64,000 nucleotides of DNA from Spartobacteria bacterium. Its GTDB lineage: Bacteria; Verrucomicrobiota; Verrucomicrobiia; Chthoniobacterales; UBA10450. A program made the translations under genes and the position numbers. Positions 33,406 through 41,935 of the stretch are shown here, piece after piece. The notes beneath the pieces were generated by a model. It saw only the letters and a list, made by a program, of their open reading frames with translations, did not search any database and had not been told where the DNA came from. Within the stretch, counting starts at the first letter, position 1, and every line of letters begins with the position of its first letter. Location: the NCBI GenBank assembly GCA_021325495.1, contig JAJPGZ010000001.1:85693-149692 (forward strand). The letters run 5' to 3'.

Positions 33406-34050
33406 GTGCGTCCTCTCCGTTTCCCCCCTAATCGAATCGCCACCAGGCCCACATCCTTTAGCGTTTTGCCTTCTTACTTTCGCCTTCGTTCGCCAGCGTT
33501 CACACTGATCGAACTGTTAGTCGTCATCGCCATTATCATCATCCTGATCGGACTACTGTTTCCCGCGTTCAAGGGCGCACAGACACAAGCGAAACGCACA
33601 CAAGCGAAGAACGATCTGACGCAATTAATCGCCGCTGTGAATGCTTATTATACCGAGTACGGCAAATACCCCCTTCCCGCGACGTCACAGGGACAAAATG
33701 AAGATTACACGTACGGCTATGATGGCGGAACGTCTCCAGCAAATTCTGACTTGATAATGATTTTACAGAACGACGCGGGCAAGAGCGCGGACAACCCAAA
33801 AGGAATTGTGTTCTTTAATGGTCCCATTGCTAAAAGCGTCGGCGGCTATGGAATTCAGTCCGCCAGTGCGCCGAATCCATCGGCATTTTTCGATCCTTGG
33901 GGAAGAGGTTACTCGATCTGCATCGACTCGGATTACAACAACAAGGTTCGAGAGCGTGGCACAGGTAACTTGTTAACACTCGGAGTCATTACCTGGTCGC
34001 TGGGAGAGAACGGGGATTGGGACAAAAGCGGAATCGCATCTTGGAAATGA
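33406..34050 (+). CDS. GspG-like pseudopilin
   Basis: This frame encodes up to 214 residues. The prepilin site A|FTLIELLVV (Ala instead of Gly at -1) is followed by a hydrophobic helix and a globular domain with the GspG hallmarks 'YYTEYGKYPLP', FFDPWGRGYS and a late 'WSLGENGDWDKSG', the calcium-loop and tail motifs of type II secretion major pseudopilins. The leader is long (about 34 residues) and built from the CTTCTGCC-like repeat, so the true start may lie further downstream. It heads an operon of five prepilin-like genes with ATGA overlaps. Confidence 0.8.
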   Translation: MRPLRFPPNRIATRPTSFSVLPSYFRLRSPAFTLIELLVVIAIIIILIGLLFPAFKGAQTQAKRTQAKNDLTQLIAAVNAYYTEYGKYPLPATSQGQNEDYTYGYDGGTSPANSDLIMILQNDAGKSADNPKGIVFFNGPIAKSVGGYGIQSASAPNPSAFFDPWGRGYSICIDSDYNNKVRERGTGNLLTLGVITWSLGENGDWDKSGIASWK

Positions 34051-34721
34051 GGCGCGTCGCTCAGTCGAGGAGCGCCTTCACACTTCTCGAGATGCTTTTG
34101 GTCATCGGGATCATTTCCATTTTGCTCGTTGCGGTTATTCCCGTCGTTAACTCTCTTTCTAAATCTGGCGGCCGGAAAGCGACCGCCAGTCTGCTACTAA
34201 GCGGAATTGAGCAAACACGAGCGCAAGCGATAAAAGACGGTCGAGTCACATACATGGCGTTCGCAGCGCAGCCGACCGGGGCGACAAGTTCGATCACAGA
34301 CAAGAAAATCTTAGACCGGTATTTTTACCATTCGTACGCGATTTTCGAAGATGACTCGGATTTTACGAAGCCCAAGATTCAAGTCACGGCGTGGAAAATA
34401 TTTCCGGTGGGTGTAAGTCTCCGAACGGAGATTTCATTCCCGCCCCCGCCTGGCGGGCAGACTAACGCGTGTAACGCAGCATGGAATTCGACCGCCTTTG
34501 CGTTCACGCCAGCAAACTCTGCGGCCGAATCATTTCCCTATATCAAGTTTGATGAAGGCGGAACATTGGTTGCGCCAACGCCAATCAATCCAGGACCGAT
34601 GTTGTTGCGTTTTTTTGAAGGCTTCGTTGATGGCACGTTCGAAAGACCCACCACCAAGGCGAACAAAGATGAGGTTATAAGTATCGCGCCGGTGACGGGT
34701 CGAGCGACATTTATCCCATGA
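34047..34721 (+). CDS. Verru_Chthon cassette protein D-like pseudopilin (GspH/FimU-like)
   Basis: This 224-residue prepilin starts at ATG 34047 (ATGA overlap with the upstream stop), with leader MRRVAQSRSA, then FTLLEMLLVIGIISILLV (Glu at +5). 'LSGIEQTRAQAIKDGRVTYM' after the helix is the pattern of GspH/FimU minor pilins. From memory it corresponds to the TIGRFAM Verru_Chthon cassette protein D, a family of unknown function from Verrucomicrobium and Chthoniobacter. It would be a minor subunit of the pseudopilus tip. Confidence 0.7.
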   Translation: MRRVAQSRSAFTLLEMLLVIGIISILLVAVIPVVNSLSKSGGRKATASLLLSGIEQTRAQAIKDGRVTYMAFAAQPTGATSSITDKKILDRYFYHSYAIFEDDSDFTKPKIQVTAWKIFPVGVSLRTEISFPPPPGGQTNACNAAWNSTAFAFTPANSAAESFPYIKFDEGGTLVAPTPINPGPMLLRFFEGFVDGTFERPTTKANKDEVISIAPVTGRATFIP

Positions 34722-35212
34722 CTCGTAACAAGGACGAGGGATTCAGTTTAATAGAGGTCGTGATGGCACTCGGAATCGTGTCTTTCGCGATCGTCGCGAT
34801 TCTTGGAATATTTCCAATAGCACTCAGCTCCAACAGGTCAGGAATGAACGAAGCGCGTGCCGCTCAAATCGTTCGTGCAATTACCGGAACAATCGATGCA
34901 CAAAGCGCGACCTTCAGCACGATCGACTGTTATGGCGCAACATTGAACCTAGCGACGCTGAAAAAGAACGATCCGGTGGTGACGATATATGCGAGCTATC
35001 CCTCAAGTCCGAGTCAGCCCACGTTCACTACAGCGCCGACTTCTGACTCGATTTATACGATCGAACTTCGCTTCGACAATGATCCACCGGTAACCGCCGC
35101 TCCAACGAATCTCGGTGCCGGAAAGATTAACCTAATTGGGATTCGCGTTTACGGAAAATCGCAATCAGAAGGCGCGATGGAGTTTTTTTATCTCGCTCGC
35201 AATAAAGGATGA
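34718..35212 (+). CDS. Verru_Chthon cassette protein B-like pseudopilin (GspI/PilV-like)
   Basis: This 164-residue prepilin has leader MTRNKDEG, then G|FSLIEVVMALGIVSFAIVAILG with Glu at +5. The segment 'GIFPIALSSNRSGMNEARAAQ' after the helix fits cassette protein B and the GspI/PilV type. It has 4-bp overlaps with both neighbours. The gene contains no motif A and reads as less GC-rich than the flanking housekeeping genes. Confidence 0.75.
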   Translation: MTRNKDEGFSLIEVVMALGIVSFAIVAILGIFPIALSSNRSGMNEARAAQIVRAITGTIDAQSATFSTIDCYGATLNLATLKKNDPVVTIYASYPSSPSQPTFTTAPTSDSIYTIELRFDNDPPVTAAPTNLGAGKINLIGIRVYGKSQSEGAMEFFYLARNKG

Positions 35213-35952
35213 GAAGACGCAGATTATTTAATAGGAACGCATTTACTCTCGCGGAATTGCTGATCGCTATCGGCATTACCATCGCACTCGTCGCTTTGTT
35301 AGGCCGAGTCCTTGTCGCCACCACAACATTGTATCGAGGCGCCGATCAAAGAATGGATGCGTTTCGGGACGCCAAGGCGGCGCTGCAGATGATGACGAAC
35401 GATTTGAGTCGCGCGAATATCAACGGAAACGCGCAGATGTTGACTCTGGCTAACTACGCGAGCGGAAACACCTACGCAAAAGAAGCGTACGCTGTCACCT
35501 CAGTTAAAAACAAAGGAAAGAGCGACCTCTGCACGGTCGCTTATTACCTAGACTGGGACGCGTCCGCTAAAGCGTATTCTCTCCGGCGTTTCTTTAAAGA
35601 CAGCGATACCACCGTCACTAGCCTCGCGCAGACTTCCCCGGATTTCAGCACGCTGTACGATCGCACTAAGAACACGACACCGGAAACAATTGCTAGCTAT
35701 GTCTGGGATCTTGAAATCCGGCCCGGCCAAGGCGCAACCGCCCTTCCGGTCGGCTCCGCACCGTCTTCTCAATGGAACTGGGTGGAGATTCGTTTCAAGG
35801 CGATAAGCGTTAAGGCAGGACAAAAGCTGGCATCTATCTCGACAGTTCAGCAATCAACCTGGGATGATCCGTCGACAGTTGAGTACCGCACGCTGATCTT
35901 GCCCAACGAACAGCAGTTCGTTAGTCGCGTTTCGCTTTTCCAAACACAGTGA
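35209..35952 (+). CDS. Verru_Chthon cassette protein C-like pseudopilin (GspJ/PilW-like)
   Basis: This 247-residue prepilin has leader MRRRRLFNRNA, then FTLAELLIAIGITIALVALLG (Glu at +5). 'MDAFRDAKAALQMMTNDLSRA' follows, the pattern seen in PilW/GspJ minor pilins, and a beta-rich C-terminal domain. It matches in position and size cassette protein C. One motif B core lies at 35300 in the helix codons. It has a 4-bp overlap with the large gene downstream. Confidence 0.75.
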   Translation: MRRRRLFNRNAFTLAELLIAIGITIALVALLGRVLVATTTLYRGADQRMDAFRDAKAALQMMTNDLSRANINGNAQMLTLANYASGNTYAKEAYAVTSVKNKGKSDLCTVAYYLDWDASAKAYSLRRFFKDSDTTVTSLAQTSPDFSTLYDRTKNTTPETIASYVWDLEIRPGQGATALPVGSAPSSQWNWVEIRFKAISVKAGQKLASISTVQQSTWDDPSTVEYRTLILPNEQQFVSRVSLFQTQ

Positions 35953-38900
35953 TGAATTCTCTAACGAATCATCGGCAATCGAGAGGCGTTGCACTAGTTG
36001 TTACGCTCGTCATCCTCGTTCTGCTACTCGGAATGGCTGTCGGCCTTATGCAAACGAGTGGCATCGAGCGCGGGACTTCTAAAGGCGTCGCGGAGAAAGC
36101 GAAAGCAGATTTGGCTGCACAAACCGGGGTTAACACGGCAATAGCACGCCTCGCAAACGACTTATCTTTGTATCCCGACTCCGCAACTTCGTGGGAGAAG
36201 GTTTACCAATCTGGCAGCACAACCAATCTACAGTATCAGGGCACCGCTCTTTATTATCGCGAGAAAACCCCGGAACAAACCGCACCCAGCGCATCATCGC
36301 CTAACGCTACCCCATCGCCCTTGCACATGCTCCCATTGATCTCGGGCGCACAAGCAAACCAGATTTGGCCACTAACCGGTGGCGGTACTGTGGACGATAA
36401 GAAACGCAGCTCTCTTCCTGCGCTCGATAATACAAACTCATTTGATCTTAACCGTGCGCGGTTTTCTGGAGACACACAGGGCGCCGTTGGCGCTCCGGTC
36501 GGATCATCCAGCCGTCCTGAGTTCCGTGGTCAATGGATCAATCTAACCGATTCGGGTGGGAAGGTCACCGGTCGATACGCTTACTGGATGGAGGACGAGA
36601 GTTTCAAGGTGAATGCAAACTACGCGCGCAATGTTCTGCGCGGCTCCAACACGCTCGGTGTAAATGCATCCGAGATTCCATTGCAAGGTCTGCTCAAAGT
36701 CCTTAACAATGTCGATCCCGACGGAGTTGCAGCGAGCGCGGTAAACTACCGTAACTCGTTTCCGGGTTCAGTATTCTATGAATATCGAGCGCTAAATCAG
36801 GTCAGTGGTCAGCCCACGCTGGCTGATAATGCGAAATTTGAGGCCACTGTTTTTTCCGGAAGCTCCAATCTTTCTCGCAGCGGTGTGAAACGGGTCAATT
36901 TGAATTCAGTTGTTTCAACGTCTACCGATCCCGCTGAAATTCGAAAGCAGCTCGACGAAATCATCAATACGATCTCGTACCAACTGCCGAACTTTGCTCA
37001 GCGATTCTATCGGACTGGATCAGACAAGAATTCCCTTGATGTCCCAGATACATCGACGTCCCCGCATCGCAGTATCTATCTGAACAAGATTGCCGCGAAC
37101 ATTCGCGATTACATCGACACGGACTCGCAGCCGACAGTTGTCAATAACGACGGAGATCCCGCTTCAAATCCGCCAAAATCTTTCACCATTAGAAGTGGAA
37201 CGCCTCCAGCAGGAGCTTCGTGGACCACACCGCCGACGCATGCCTTAAGGGCGATGCCAGCAAGCGGTGCGGTCACGCAGGGCTTAAATGAAGTCATAGC
37301 TATCGGCAAAGAACGGGTCCCGTTCATCCAGGAATACGCATTGCGCGTGCGTCAGATCACCTTAAGCCCGAGAACTGGTGCCGCAGCTGATTATAAAATT
37401 ACTATCGATCACTACGTGGAATTTTGGAACACGTCTAACCGCGACATTCTTGTCAGCGACTTGGGGTCGAATCCGTTTCTGCTCATCGCAAACCAGCCGG
37501 GCTGGGACGCGGGTTCTTTAGATAACATTCCGGCCGGCGCCTCGCGCGATCTAAAACTTTATCTCAAGGACGCCAAGAACGCAGCTAATCCAAACAACGG
37601 ACCCGCACTGCAATCGTTCCCGGCCGGATCCGTCACAGTCATTACAACTGATCCACAGCCTTTGAGCGCGTTAACACCAGATTTAACGCGCGTGTTTTAC
37701 ATCCCGATCGCGCCTGATAACGGTGGAACAACAGGCCTTCGGACGTACTCAGGCAAAACGAACAAGAAAAGCGGAAGCGAACTGCGACTAAACTTACTGA
37801 CGCGAACCACGGCTTCGAGCGATTACGATACGGAGATCGCTTTAGCAAACGATGCTGGCATTTTGGAATCAGCCTGGGGCTCTGCAGCGATCACCTCTGC
37901 TCTATCGGTAAACGCCGACCTCAAAACACCACCGGAAGATCGATTTGACCAAACAAAATGGCATTTTCGCGGCGGCACTCTTAAGGGCAACATAGGCGCT
38001 GCTGCCCCCTACGCTACGACCGGCGATCCACGGACGAACGCAGAACAAATTCGTTTCGATCTAAACGGTGGAACAGCCGGAAATGATAAGACCCGCTATT
38101 TCGACAGCGGACTCGATAGTAACAACATTCCCGGTAATAGCACCATCGGCGCGCCCAATTCGAATTATGCTAATCCTGGAAGCTGGTTTGATTATTCTAG
38201 TAACACGCAAGCCGCCGCTAATGCGCCTGCCTCGATCGCCAATTCAGCTCTGCAATCGGTTGCACAATTAGGCGACATATTCGATGCGGTGCGGACGAAA
38301 GGCGATGCAACTGGAACCGATAGCGATAATATACCCCAAAATTTGACGCTCAGCCGAAGTGGCGGCCGCACATTAAAAATTGGTCAACCTGAGCGTTACG
38401 ATTCCAATAACAATCTTGGTGGTTTGTGGGACGGAAACAGCAACTCCGCTAGTCGTGAATGGACGGCTTGGCGGCTGGTCGATATTTTTTCTCCGACATC
38501 GGTTCTACAACTCGATGGTCGAATTAATATCAATGGCACGAACCGCGATAATGGTACGGCATTGAAAGCCGCTTTGTACGGTTACGTTTTCCAGGCAACT
38601 CCTGATTCGGATCCAAATCTTTCGGGCAAAACCTTTGATTCGGATCCCACCGACCCTAACGACAAGATTACCGAACTCCTCAAGCAAATACAGGCTCGCA
38701 TAGCAAACGATGCCACCGCGTACTCCAGTGCATTCGCAAACACTGTCGGCCCTTTCGTGGAACGGGGAGAACTTTCCGAATTACCGATGTTCAACACGGG
38801 AACCGATCTTGCCGCCGGGGTGGACACGAGCAAAACGTTCGATCGAGGTCGCGAAGAACTTTTTCGTCGCTCGCTCGAACTGATCACAACTCGCGGCAAT

Positions 38901-39122
38901 ATTTTTACCGTATACGCGGTCGGCCAATCGCTTGCGCAACCGGGGACAGGCGCACCGATTATCACCTCTACTTCTCAGTTTAAAGTAACGTTTCGGATCG
39001 ACCCAGTTTGGAGTGGTGGTACGCCGAGCGATCCCTGGGATCCAAGTGTTCCCAATGCAACAACCAATCGGTTTAAAAAACCGGACAAGTATGCGATCAA
39101 AATTCTCTACGTCGGCGATTAG
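35949..39122 (+). CDS. Verru_Chthon cassette protein A (large GspK/PilX-like protein)
   Basis: This 1057-residue protein has an N-terminus SRGVALVVTLVILVLLLGMA that resembles the PilX/GspK pseudopilin helix (no Glu at +5), followed by 'AKADLAAQTGVNTAIARL'. The rest is a very large, Asn/Ser/Thr-rich extracellular domain without recognised enzyme motifs, about three times the size of GspK. It matches from memory the Verru_Chthon cassette protein A family. It probably caps a pseudopilus or pilus-like fibre as tip subunit. The gene is the largest in the window and has no motif A copy. Confidence 0.75.
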   Translation: MMNSLTNHRQSRGVALVVTLVILVLLLGMAVGLMQTSGIERGTSKGVAEKAKADLAAQTGVNTAIARLANDLSLYPDSATSWEKVYQSGSTTNLQYQGTALYYREKTPEQTAPSASSPNATPSPLHMLPLISGAQANQIWPLTGGGTVDDKKRSSLPALDNTNSFDLNRARFSGDTQGAVGAPVGSSSRPEFRGQWINLTDSGGKVTGRYAYWMEDESFKVNANYARNVLRGSNTLGVNASEIPLQGLLKVLNNVDPDGVAASAVNYRNSFPGSVFYEYRALNQVSGQPTLADNAKFEATVFSGSSNLSRSGVKRVNLNSVVSTSTDPAEIRKQLDEIINTISYQLPNFAQRFYRTGSDKNSLDVPDTSTSPHRSIYLNKIAANIRDYIDTDSQPTVVNNDGDPASNPPKSFTIRSGTPPAGASWTTPPTHALRAMPASGAVTQGLNEVIAIGKERVPFIQEYALRVRQITLSPRTGAAADYKITIDHYVEFWNTSNRDILVSDLGSNPFLLIANQPGWDAGSLDNIPAGASRDLKLYLKDAKNAANPNNGPALQSFPAGSVTVITTDPQPLSALTPDLTRVFYIPIAPDNGGTTGLRTYSGKTNKKSGSELRLNLLTRTTASSDYDTEIALANDAGILESAWGSAAITSALSVNADLKTPPEDRFDQTKWHFRGGTLKGNIGAAAPYATTGDPRTNAEQIRFDLNGGTAGNDKTRYFDSGLDSNNIPGNSTIGAPNSNYANPGSWFDYSSNTQAAANAPASIANSALQSVAQLGDIFDAVRTKGDATGTDSDNIPQNLTLSRSGGRTLKIGQPERYDSNNNLGGLWDGNSNSASREWTAWRLVDIFSPTSVLQLDGRININGTNRDNGTALKAALYGYVFQATPDSDPNLSGKTFDSDPTDPNDKITELLKQIQARIANDATAYSSAFANTVGPFVERGELSELPMFNTGTDLAAGVDTSKTFDRGREELFRRSLELITTRGNIFTVYAVGQSLAQPGTGAPIITSTSQFKVTFRIDPVWSGGTPSDPWDPSVPNATTNRFKKPDKYAIKILYVGD

Positions 39123-39774
39123 CGGACTTCTTTTACTTGGAAGTTGTATTGGTGCCGGCGCCCAATCCCCTACGCCTGCGAAAGTGGGCTACATCCGATT
39201 CTGGGACATGTTACCACCCGCAAATGGCGTTTTCGAAGTATACAAGGCGGGCGCTCCTGCCTCTGAAGGCGCGTTATTTAGCGGAACAGCTTACCAATAC
39301 ACAAGCTACACTGAAGTTCCTACCGGTCGGTACCGTCTTGCCGTCACCAAAAAAGGAGATGCAGCCGCGCTGAAAACTTTTGATGTCGAAGTTAAGCAAG
39401 ATTCTTTTTTCACAATTCTTCTTTCCCCGCACGGCGGCGTTATTACCGCAGAGTTGATCGATGACACGCCGGATCCGAAAATGACGTCAGGGACACTGAT
39501 AGCGCGAAACTACTTTAGTGGCGTAACCGTATCAGTCGCTGCAAACACACAAAAACTGGTAGATGCACTTCCGTACGGGCAAAGCATCGCCGCCAATGGA
39601 ATTGCCCGCGCAAGAGTTCCTTTGAAACTTACATTTAAACTCGCAAATGGGACAATCGCGGAATCGACGGCAGAAGGAAATTTTCAGCATTCCCAGCGCG
39701 TCACGCTCCTAATTATACCTGATTCCTATGGACGCTTCTGCATCCGCGTGACAAACGACGGCACAAATCTTTAG
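39091..39774 (+). CDS. Secreted protein of the pseudopilin operon
   Basis: This 227-residue protein starts at ATG 39091, overlapping the end of the large cassette gene by 32 bp; the signal peptide (SAISGLLLLGSCIGAGAQ) supports this start over an upstream frame. The mature part has two beta-rich halves, 'KVGYIRFWDMLPPANGVFEV' and 'SGTLIARNYFSGVTVSVAAN', weakly reminiscent of DUF4397-type immunoglobulin-like domains. Function is unknown; cotranscription suggests that it is a partner or cargo of the pseudopilus. Confidence 0.6.
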   Translation: MRSKFSTSAISGLLLLGSCIGAGAQSPTPAKVGYIRFWDMLPPANGVFEVYKAGAPASEGALFSGTAYQYTSYTEVPTGRYRLAVTKKGDAAALKTFDVEVKQDSFFTILLSPHGGVITAELIDDTPDPKMTSGTLIARNYFSGVTVSVAANTQKLVDALPYGQSIAANGIARARVPLKLTFKLANGTIAESTAEGNFQHSQRVTLLIIPDSYGRFCIRVTNDGTNL

Positions 39775-40094
39775 TGGGGACTCGAGCTCGCGTGCGGCTT
39801 AGGCGGGTCAAGAGGTGAGCGATGACTCGGATCCCACATCCAAGAACCATTACCTGACGGTGAATGCTGTGGGTAATTCGATTGCGCAGTGGGTCTGTCT
39901 AAGGCCGTATGACGATTCGGATCGTACATCCACGCGCCCGATGGAGTAGATGTCGATCTTGCAAACGGCTGCAGTTTCACTGTGGGCGTTGCAACCGGTG
40001 GAGGTTTGGAACCCGGCAGCCAATCGCGAAAAGGTTTTTCCCAGCCGAGATAAATCAGCGCGCCGATCACAAAGATCTCGATCAGCAGGCGCAT
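39771..40094 (-). CDS. Small membrane-anchored protein with a duplicated W-M-x-DP motif
   Basis: This 107-residue protein has an N-terminal membrane helix (LLIEIFVIGALIYLGW), then a Pro-rich tail with two related units, GAWMYDPNRHTALDRP and GSWMWDPSHRSPLDPP. No family is recognised. It is convergent with the cassette operon (4-bp overlap of stops) and holds the first motif A copy (39951) after the motif-free region. Confidence 0.55.
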   Translation of the reverse strand: MRLLIEIFVIGALIYLGWEKPFRDWLPGSKPPPVATPTVKLQPFARSTSTPSGAWMYDPNRHTALDRPTAQSNYPQHSPSGNGSWMWDPSHRSPLDPPKPHASSSPH

Positions 40095-40116
40095 TCGTTA
40101 GGTTTTAAAGAATCCG

Positions 40117-40227
40117 GACAGAATTTACAAGATTATCAGGATTTAATCTCCCGACGACTTACGACTGAATAGACAAAATGATCACAATGAATCTGAAACC
40201 ATTCGGCAGATTCTGTTAATTCTGTCT
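40117..40227. repeat. Imperfect inverted repeat of GACAGAATT-type units
   Basis: GACAGAATTTACAAGATT (from 40117) and GATTCTGTTAATTCTGTC (from 40209) are near reverse complements, separated by about 65 bp of AT-rich DNA. Words of this 'acaggattaacaggatt' type occur as intergenic repeats in many soil bacteria. The surrounding 40095-40239 gap holds nothing else recognisable. Confidence 0.55.
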
Positions 40228-40239
40228 CGAAACGTGGGA

Positions 40240-40590
40240 TCAATGCCGCGACTTGGCGTCGATCGCGGCCGCGGTCGTGGGGTCGTTAGGCGTGGCGGTG
40301 ACGTTCACGTCCATGCCGACGGCGAGACTGCTCAACGTGCCGGGCTGGCCGTTCACCGTGATTTTGGTCGCGGGATTAATTTTAAATTCTTTGCCCTGAT
40401 GCGTGGCCGCGACCGTGACCATGATGGACGTGAGATGGAGCGCGGTGATTTTGTCGTTGGTGTAACCGGCCGATGGCGTCGGTTTCTCTTTGCTCTTTTT
40501 CGGATACCCGGCGAGCGCGGGCGACGTCGCTAAGATCGACAATAACAATGTCGCGCAAACCAAAATCAAAGCTGGTGTGAGTTTTCGCAT
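40240..40590 (-). CDS. Small secreted protein, DUF5666-like
   Basis: This 116-residue protein starts at MRKLTPALI (ATG 40590) with a signal peptide ending near PALAG. It is followed by a short Lys-rich stretch and an OB-like beta domain containing 'INPATKITVNGQPGTLSSLAVGMDV', which resembles DUF5666-type repeats. It ends DAKSRH. Function is unknown. One motif B copy (40283) and one motif A copy (40532) lie in it. Confidence 0.65.
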   Translation of the reverse strand: MRKLTPALILVCATLLLSILATSPALAGYPKKSKEKPTPSAGYTNDKITALHLTSIMVTVAATHQGKEFKINPATKITVNGQPGTLSSLAVGMDVNVTATPNDPTTAAAIDAKSRH

Positions 40591-40709
40591 GATCGGATCG
40601 GGTTGTAAGGTCGAGGCTGGCAAAACCTCGCGCGCGAATCAACTCGATTCCGCGATCGCGTCGCTCGTCCTCAGCTTTACGCGCACGGCGCCCGGCCGCC
40701 GCCTGCAAA

Positions 40710-40859
40710 TTAGAGGTGCGTGATGGCAACGTCCGTGAGTTTTACGACGAGAAACTCTTGTTGTTTGGGGCCGCTGCCTTTGTGTTTCTTACCGCCGCTG
40801 ACGTTTTTCTTCGCCTGCATGTCGCGCAACTTTGTCTTCGTTTTCGCCTTCGTCTTCAC
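40710..40859 (-). pseudogene. Short frame resembling the C-terminus of an Hcp-like protein
   Basis: A 49-codon frame from GTG 40859 (or 36 codons from ATG 40820) ends in QQEFLVVKLTDVAITHL. This resembles the 'QQEYLxIxLTDVLISS' strand of Hcp/type VI tube proteins and their relatives. The N-terminal part is Lys-rich and not Hcp-like, and no other T6SS gene is near. It is either a decayed fragment or an unrelated small protein. The rest of 40591-40925 holds one motif A copy (40861) and nothing else recognised. Confidence 0.3.
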
Positions 40860-40925
40860 GAAGATCGACAATAGCAAACGTCGCAATCCCTGACAATGCC
40901 GCGAACGCGCGATCGAAAGACGATC

Positions 40926-41687
40926 TTAGTGCGCGTGCGTTTCCTGCGATTTGATCCGCCGGATCGCGTCGCGTAATTCGGCGGCGCGTTCGTAGAGCTC
41001 TTTCGCGATCGCCGTCTCCATCTCGCGCTCCATCACTTCGAGTTTCGAGAGCGGCCGTTTCGCGCGCACTTCCTCGAGCCATTCCTCGAGAAAATGGATC
41101 TCCGAACTTTTCGTCGCCAATTCCGGGAAGTTCGATTTTTGGAAGAAATCGACGATGCCGTCGCGGCCGTGTTCGATTTCCCTGATCGCATCCGCGAATT
41201 TATTTTGCTGCAGAAGAATCGACGCTTTCGCGCGCGTGTTCATCATCAGCACGTAGGGACGAAATTGTTGCAGACTCCACGCCACTTCTTCGCGATCGGT
41301 GTGGCTAACGACGAAATCGAAAAGATCGAGATTGCGTTGGGTGTCGCGCACGACGCCGGCGTAGTCGCTGATCTGAAACAAGCTCAGGTAGCGATGATAA
41401 TATTGAATGCCTTCCTGTTGCAGCTCGGAGCATTGTTCGGGCGAAAGCTCGTAATTGTCGCCGCGACCTTCGGCGTGGGCGGCGCGGAGTTGATGATAAG
41501 TGAGCAAGGATTCGGCGCCGTGCGGTCGCTGGCCATCGGGCCGGCCGTGAATCTCCATTTGCAGCACGCCGAGATCGATCCGCAGCTGCAATTTCTCGCG
41601 GCCGTCGAGCCCGACGATTTTGCGCACCTTGATCGCGCCCGGCTCGTGCGGCCAATCCTTCAGAATCGTGTTTAGATCCAAGCTCAT
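40926..41687 (-). CDS. UvrB/UvrC-motif protein of unknown function
   Basis: This 253-residue protein has a C-terminus 'LEVMEREMETAIAKELYERA' continuing AELRDAIRRI, which is a UVR motif (the helical hairpin by which UvrB and UvrC interact), also present in McsA-like proteins. The N-terminal 200 residues are helical and of no recognised family; no helicase or nuclease domain is present. ATG 41687 (MSLDLNTILKDWP) is preferred over a longer frame. It is divergent from the Xer recombinase, with a REP pair between. Confidence 0.6.
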   Translation of the reverse strand: MSLDLNTILKDWPHEPGAIKVRKIVGLDGREKLQLRIDLGVLQMEIHGRPDGQRPHGAESLLTYHQLRAAHAEGRGDNYELSPEQCSELQQEGIQYYHRYLSLFQISDYAGVVRDTQRNLDLFDFVVSHTDREEVAWSLQQFRPYVLMMNTRAKASILLQQNKFADAIREIEHGRDGIVDFFQKSNFPELATKSSEIHFLEEWLEEVRAKRPLSKLEVMEREMETAIAKELYERAAELRDAIRRIKSQETHAH

Positions 41688-41859
41688 CGCTAAGAAAGCA
41701 TCGAATAATTGCCGTTCACTTGTCAATAACACCGGCGCCCACGCGAGAGTCGCGTCGCGTCATCGGAAAATTTCCGACCCTCATTCGAGTTCCAACCTCC
41801 TGCCGAGATTAGACGCCGGACGGCGTGGGATGTTCGATGTTTGCTGTTCTGTCTTCTCC

Positions 41860-41925
41860 TGTAGAGGCAGCCGTGTCGGCTGCACACCATTTCAAAGGAT
41901 GCACGCGACACGCCTGCCGCTACAA
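41860..41925. repeat. REP hairpin pair (BIME-like)
   Basis: TGTAGAGGCAGCCGTGTCGG...CTGC (41860-41883) and GATGCACGCGACACGCCTGC...CGCTACA (41898-41924) form two hairpins in opposite orientation. The same pair recurs at 42837-42901, and a relative at 45406-45469. The outer GGCAGCC part is shared with the RAYT-flanking repeats. Confidence 0.8.
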
Positions 41926-41935
41926 TTGAGTTTGA

